Shown one piece after another: positions 58,977 through 64,000 of a DNA stretch of 64,000 nucleotides (the stretch's first letter is position 1; each line of letters begins with the position of its first letter). Origin of the DNA: Epiperipatus broadwayi (taxonomy: Eukaryota; Onychophora; Udeonychophora; Euonychophora; Peripatidae); contig JAQFVV010000231.1 in the NCBI GenBank assembly GCA_028023455.1, positions 496,001 through 560,000 of the forward strand, in the 5' to 3' direction. The position numbers and the translations under genes are program-made. The notes below the pieces were generated by a model. It saw nothing but the letters and a program-made list of their open reading frames with translations, searched no databases and was not told where the DNA came from.

Positions 58977-59500
58977 TCAGTGTACACTATCACTGCTTTT
59001 GTTAGCTCGAATGGATGACCAGTTTTCTGCCTGTAAATATTGAAGTTTATTCTTTGTCTCTGAGGGCTCTATTATATAAATGTCTGTGTTGGGCATGTCT
59101 TGTTGAAAAATTGGCCCTTGACTCCCCATAATATGCATTGCAACATTGCAAGCTGATTGACTGCACTTAATTCTATAGATCATTTGATGTGCAGGTTCAT
59201 TTGGTATAGTGTCTTTAGAGTTATTGATTAATTGGTTAAGTGATGGAGCAGTTTGAAAGCTTATATTAAATTTATTTTTATATGTATTTTTTAATTTATG
59301 TGCAATCTTTGGAATATAAAACTTATCCAGTTCCACTTGCTGTTTGGGATGAGGAGTTCTTATTGTTTTTATAAAATCTCTTTATGGAGTTTATGATTTT
59401 ATCATGATTATATCCCATATAGCAATTTCTATATCTGTAAAATTGAAGAAGGAACTATTCTTCACATAGTTATATATGAGAAATTTTTTTCTTCTCTGTC
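58977..59500 (-). pseudogene. Penelope-like element relic (RT end, linker, GIY-YIG start)
   Basis: The minus frame 58977-59336 has YIPKIAHKLKNTYKNKF, SLNQLINNSKDTIPNEP, MIYRIKCSQ; shifting one frame gives AYYGESRANFSTRHAQH, the GIY-YIG nuclease core pattern (Y-Y/I-G..G/S...F..R...H). Upstream pieces to about 59500 hold an RT C-terminal-like region. The linker with N-KD and the Cys motif identify it as PLE. Broken by frameshifts. The family also occurs at 61320-61550. Confidence 0.75.
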
Positions 59501-59790
59501 ATACATAAACTAAATTTGTACAAGTAATATATCAATTTAAAAATCAGGCTCATAATAAGTTCTAACCCTAATTTAGACACAGTCAATAATTGTTGGTTTA
59601 TTTAAGGAATAAGCCCTAACATCAAGCATTGTCAATAATTGTTGGTTTATTTAAAGGAATACACTCTAACCATAGATAGGCCACCTATAGTTTTAAAACA
59701 ATTATTGACAGGAGAGGGCGTGCCAATTTTAGCGTATGTGAGAAGAATAATTTCTTTCACATTATATATATATCCATATATATATATATA

Positions 59791-59878
59791 TCCATCAGAA
59801 CCAAGTCAACACTTAGAAAATCCCAATATTGATAACAATCAACAATCTCAAACTCTTGTCAAGGCAACCTCCTTTTAA
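59791..59878 (-). repeat. Family C short repeat, copy 4
   Basis: The reverse complement starts TTAAAAGGAGGTTGCCTTGACAAG and ends GTTGACTTGGTTCTGATGGA. TA tracts flank both sides (59760-59792 and 59881-59892). Confidence 0.75.
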
Positions 59879-59892
59879 CAATATATATATAT

Positions 59893-60539
59893 AATCAACA
59901 AATTCATTACCAAAAATAATATATAATTACTGGAGTGAATTTCAGAATTCTCTCACAGATAAACATAAAATCAGACCAATCTGCCACACTACATGCACAC
60001 ATGCTTAACTGAACAGGAAGTAACTGAATATTTCAAATTGGTTATAAACTCATTAGAAGATCCAATTATTTCCTGTTCAATTACATACACTCTGAGTTAT
60101 TTATTACTTATATATATACTGAAGTGAAGATTTTTATGATCAAAAAGTGTGGTATAATGCAAAGTAATTATAGATTGCACTATAACCACCATCTAGTTTT
60201 AATTGTTAAATGTTTTTATATAAATTCAAACCATATTTAAACTTTCCAAGTACTAAACCATGATGAATATCCAAAGCAATGTTTTGACGTATTTTCCTCC
60301 AATTTCCTTCAAGTACTGCTAATGACCATTGCTTGTACTAGAAATATTTGAAAAAGAGGAACCTCTCATGCTCTATATTAACCTGTATGTTGTTCTTGAG
60401 AAGTTTAAATAAAATATGATCTTAACAAAACTAGACAATAGACGAACATTACTTTAATATTTTAGATAAGTATGCAAACCATAGTAACATTCTGCGCTAA
60501 CTGTGTGAAATGTCAAAATATATAATTTCCAGCATCCTG
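59893..60539. other. AT-rich DNA without a recognisable gene
   Basis: A small inverted pair TGAACAGGAAGTAA (60010) and TTATTTCCTGTTCA (60067) is the only structure seen. Confidence 0.45.
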
Positions 60540-60670
60540 GCAAAATAACATGTCTTCAATGGGATAAAAGCATTACTGCACTGTCATTGCAATGTACTAC
60601 ACTGTAGCAATGACTACGTAAAAAACATGTGTAATCAATTGAAGGCAAATGTTATTTGCCAAAATTGTAG
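60540..60670. repeat. Degenerate palindrome
   Basis: GGCAAAATAACATGTCTTCAAT pairs imperfectly with ATTGAAGGCAAATGTTATTTGCC; the inner GTCATTGCAATG and GTAGCAATGAC also pair. Confidence 0.5.
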
Positions 60671-60805
60671 TTTTACATTTTAACATTCTACACAGTGGCT
60701 TTCAAGGATACTACAAATTTATACATAAAGAATATATTCTACCAGAGTAAATAGACAATTGTCAACAATTACGGTAATAAATCTTAATACTTGGTTATTT
60801 TGCTG

Positions 60806-61296
60806 AGGCGCAACTTTTGATACCGCATATCATTGTCAAAGAAAGACTGCAATGAATATTAGCATATCCACGTGCATATATACATAAACCAAATTGATTG
60901 CTGATTATGATACATATTAGCATATTTGCATTCTATAACTGTAAATTGACCTGGGTTGGTTATGTGATTACATTAAATGATCAATTCTTGTTGAGAGGAA
61001 AGCTATTGGCTCTTACATTTACAGAATTCTTAGAATTAATTATACGCCAAGCTAACTTTTGATACAGCATATCATTGTCAAAGAAAGACTATAATGAACA
61101 TTAGCATATATCCACATGCATATATACATAAACTAAACTAGTTGCTGATTACAAGAGATATTAGCATATTTGTATTCTATACCTGTGAAGTCATCTAGGC
61201 TGGCTATAAAATTGCACTAAATGATCAGTTCTTGTTGTGAGGAAAACTATTGCCTCTTATATTTACGGAATTCTTAGAATTAAATATGAGCCAAGC
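60806..61296. repeat. Diverged tandem duplication, 242-bp unit
   Basis: AACTTTTGATAC starts at 60812 and again at 61054; the following 230 bases are colinear (CATATCATTGTCAAAGAAAGACT, ATTAGCATAT, AAATGATCA-TTCTTGTTG, GAATTCTTAGAATTAA). About 85% similarity by eye. Confidence 0.9.
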
Positions 61297-61319
61297 TTTC
61301 ACATTTTTTGTGATTATTT

Positions 61320-61550
61320 TCTAAACAAATAATTTTAGGGTCAACAGGTTTGAACGAATGAGCAGACTTTTTCTCATGATCTACAAACACCAAAGTGCAT
61401 GTGCTACCGCACGTGACTTTCCATAATATCTAGCATTACAACATTGACAATTAAGGGCATATATCAATTGAGCATTATCCTCATTTTTAATCCTATCCTT
61501 AGAATTGTTAATAAGTCTATTTAATGATAACGGTATAAATGAGTAAAAAG
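61320..61550 (-). pseudogene. Penelope-like element relic (linker and GIY-YIG start)
   Basis: The minus strand reads SLNRLINNSKDRIKNEDN, LIYALNCQCCNARYYGKSRA, matching the same region of the relic at 58977-59500. The nuclease core breaks off soon after. It sits just past the tandem duplication at 60806-61296. Confidence 0.7.
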
Positions 61551-62161
61551 TAAAAAAATAAGTTAAAATAATTTTTTAAAAATATTTTTACTTTTAATCA
61601 TTTATATATAAATGGTTTGATTAATATTTATATTCTTTGCCTTAAATATTTAAAACAATCTTCTTTATATATAAAAAGAACCAATAAGAAAGTGACTTCA
61701 TTTTCTGGTAACAATATTGTTGAATATTGAGAAGGAAGTGTGTATTATTTACTATAACAATCTTCACTATTTAAAAAACGACTGTTTAATGTTATATATA
61801 TATGTATGTATACACAAGCAGTAATCTATCATAAGTAATAATAATAAAAAAAATATACACTGCTTTAACACTTAATTTTTTAACCCCCCCCCCTTAATTT
61901 TACAGTATTTTTTATAAATAAGCTATAACCTCCTTGTCATTTGCATGACAATTTAAATTAATAAACATAATCTTTTCAATACTGAAGTTTATGACCTATG
62001 ACTTTTGTTATCAAAAGTAACTCGTTTGAAAATAATTGAAATAATCATGAATAAATTAGAATTTTATTAATTAAAACTAAATATGTCAAAGAATTTTAAA
62101 CATTACATACTGTTAATAATACAGTTGCATAATTTATTATATTAAAAAAAAAAGCGAAACT
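61551..62161. other. AT-rich DNA without a recognisable gene
   Basis: TA tracts lie near 61795 and a C-run at 61885-61893. Confidence 0.5.
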
Positions 62162-62375
62162 TGATGTGATGTGATGTACTGTGGCTTCTCCTTAAACGAA
62201 GTCAAGAATATCTCAGCAATTATGCCCAGATAAACCTGTTAGCCACTTTATTTTCCATTCCACACTCTAAATTTTCCCATATTCGGTTCCATCCCATTTC
62301 CACAACATAATCTTTGTTAACTCTATGGCCTTTATATCTAAATCCCCCTTATCTTTTCCCGAATCCAGCACAAGC
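62162..62375 (-). mobile_element. LINE family Y, 3' terminal fragment
   Basis: It matches the minus-strand copy 31715-31935: tail repeat GATGTGATGTGATGTACTGTGGC at its edge, then CCCAGATAAACCTGTTAGCCACTTTA and AAATCCCCCTTATCTTTTCCCGAA. 5' truncated. Confidence 0.8.
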
Positions 62376-62883
62376 AAAATACATAAACTCAAATTTATAC
62401 ATTTTTTGAATAGTTACTTAATACTTAATGCTTTCTACAAAATTCAGATTTCTGATAGTTACTGAAGTTTAGAACGTTTTACATATTTCATGATGTCTTC
62501 TCTCTTTTTTTTAGTAATAGTTCTAATTTTTTTTCTTATTGGAGGAATAAGATTATTGCCATTACAAAAATGTTGTTTTACATCTTTTGAAACTTTTATT
62601 CTTTTCTGTAGCTTTTCTTGTTATTTCACAATTATATTTTCTTATAACGTTATTAACTCTTTAACACAATTTTATAAAATTCTAGACATTTCAATCCTTC
62701 TTAATGCATCATTTTTCTATATTCCACGTTCCTTCTTTTTTTCATAAATTGTCTTGTCTCAGAAGAAATTTTATTGGTCAATTGCTACTTTTTTTGTACC
62801 ATCTATCTTTGTTGCAGTTTTTAAAAGTGTATCAGTTTTTTTTTCTATTGATTTCATTCAAGTTGTGAATAATATCCCAAATC
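62376..62883. other. AT-rich DNA without a recognisable gene
   Basis: The 85-codon plus frame 62490-62747 is Phe/Leu/Ile-rich, as expected from T-rich DNA. Confidence 0.4.
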
Positions 62884-63403
<520 letters not shown>

Positions 63404-64000
63404 AATAATAATAATTAACCCCCCCTCCCCAAAGTACAGATTCAATCTGTATGCATATTTATGTCAATTTTATGAATGTTCTTGATATAGAAATAATTGC
63501 AAGCAGAAAACCCTGAAATTGTAACATAATCTTAGGAAGTTTATATTATTTATATATGTGAATTGAAATATATTAAAAATATTATTAAAATAAATTTACT
63601 AGTATAATTAAAATCTATTAACAAAGCCTGACCAACATTGTAATGGTTTTCTTCTGATATAGGGATATTTAGTTCATAAAAAGTATACTGATAGGGAACA
63701 ACTATCCTTTCAAAATATACATGGGCAGCCAACCCTCTTTAGAAAAAAACATGGCTTTGACGTATTGATTCATTCAAATGTAAACCAGCTCAAATTCCGA
63801 AGTTAGCGTGAGGATAGATTTTTCAATCCATATTGCAACCCTCTTAATCCATATTGCAACTCTTTTAATCTAACTGTAACTCCATATCTTTCTGAATGAA
63901 CAAAAATGAAACTGGTGGAATTGAAAAAAAAAAAAAGATTTAAAAAGTCTTCAGAATATATATTTTGGAATCATGCAGCAAAACAAACATGAACCCTATC
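63404..64000. other. AT-rich DNA without a recognisable gene
   Basis: A short direct repeat TTAATCCATATTGCAAC lies near 63820-63860. Nothing else seen. Confidence 0.45.

Overview
This is a gene-poor, AT-rich stretch of a eukaryotic (metazoan) nuclear genome. I found no intact protein-coding gene. No ORF reaches a convincing length: the longest reading frame (216 codons) is a translated tetranucleotide microsatellite, and most others are antisense or low-complexity noise. The content is transposable-element debris: dead LINEs of several families, Penelope-like element (PLE) fragments, a hAT-type MITE, tRNA-derived SINEs, many long inverted repeats and large microsatellites. The mixture suggests a lophotrochozoan, with a cephalopod mollusc such as an octopus as my best guess. 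That is inference from style; nothing here is a species diagnostic.

The most interesting layer is self-cleaving RNA. One complete type I hammerhead ribozyme lies on the minus strand at 31036-31091: every core base is present, stem II is perfect, the cleavage triplet is GUC and stem I has 13 pairs. A separate repeat family (called HH-A here: 1322-1362 plus 3511-4014, 11880-12228, 26322-26640, 29460-29640, 31165-31210, 32585-33000, 37675-37840) carries decayed hammerheads followed by a pol III B-box-like sequence. Several copies are inverted dimers with a hammerhead on each arm. A related family (HH-B) forms a head-to-tail array of about 390-bp units at 53754-54620, with single copies near 29230 and 29740. 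The combination of hammerhead, pol III promoter and tandem or dimeric structure resembles schistosome Sm-alpha elements and metazoan retrozymes.

Layout. 0-5 kb: palindrome, then a 2.1-kb noncoding repeat inserted inside an HH-A element, then an LTR-like edge. 5-12 kb: mostly featureless, with a possible coding relic (5.3 kb), a snap-back palindrome (8.1 kb), a jockey/CR1-type RT relic (9 kb) and a tRNA-Gly(TCC)-like pseudogene (11.7 kb). 12-16.3 kb: HH-A inverted dimer, small MITE, SINE, PLE relic, T-rich tandem duplication, and a relic encoding a Cys-rich single-pass membrane protein. 17.5-23.6 kb: two more copies of the 2.1-kb repeat, a near-perfect 290-bp hairpin, and a LINE insertion with the structure expected from twin priming. 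26-33 kb: HH-A/HH-B copies, hAT MITE with target duplication, the intact hammerhead, a LINE 3' end. 33.7-34.7 kb: SINE and a six-unit tandem array. 36-40 kb: LINE relics, two head-to-tail. 40.9-41.5 kb: TAG/CAG trinucleotide tract. 44-48.8 kb: three copies of a palindromic family, a minisatellite and another LINE tail. 50.7-52.2 kb: possible decayed coiled-coil coding sequence. 53.7-57.6 kb: HH-B array and the longest LINE relic (endonuclease plus reverse transcriptase). 59-62.4 kb: two PLE relics, a 242-bp tandem duplication, a LINE tail. 62.9-63.4 kb: a very long pure CTAT microsatellite.

No cooperating gene set is present. The relationships that can be read are historical: which element landed in which, and which repeats share a family.
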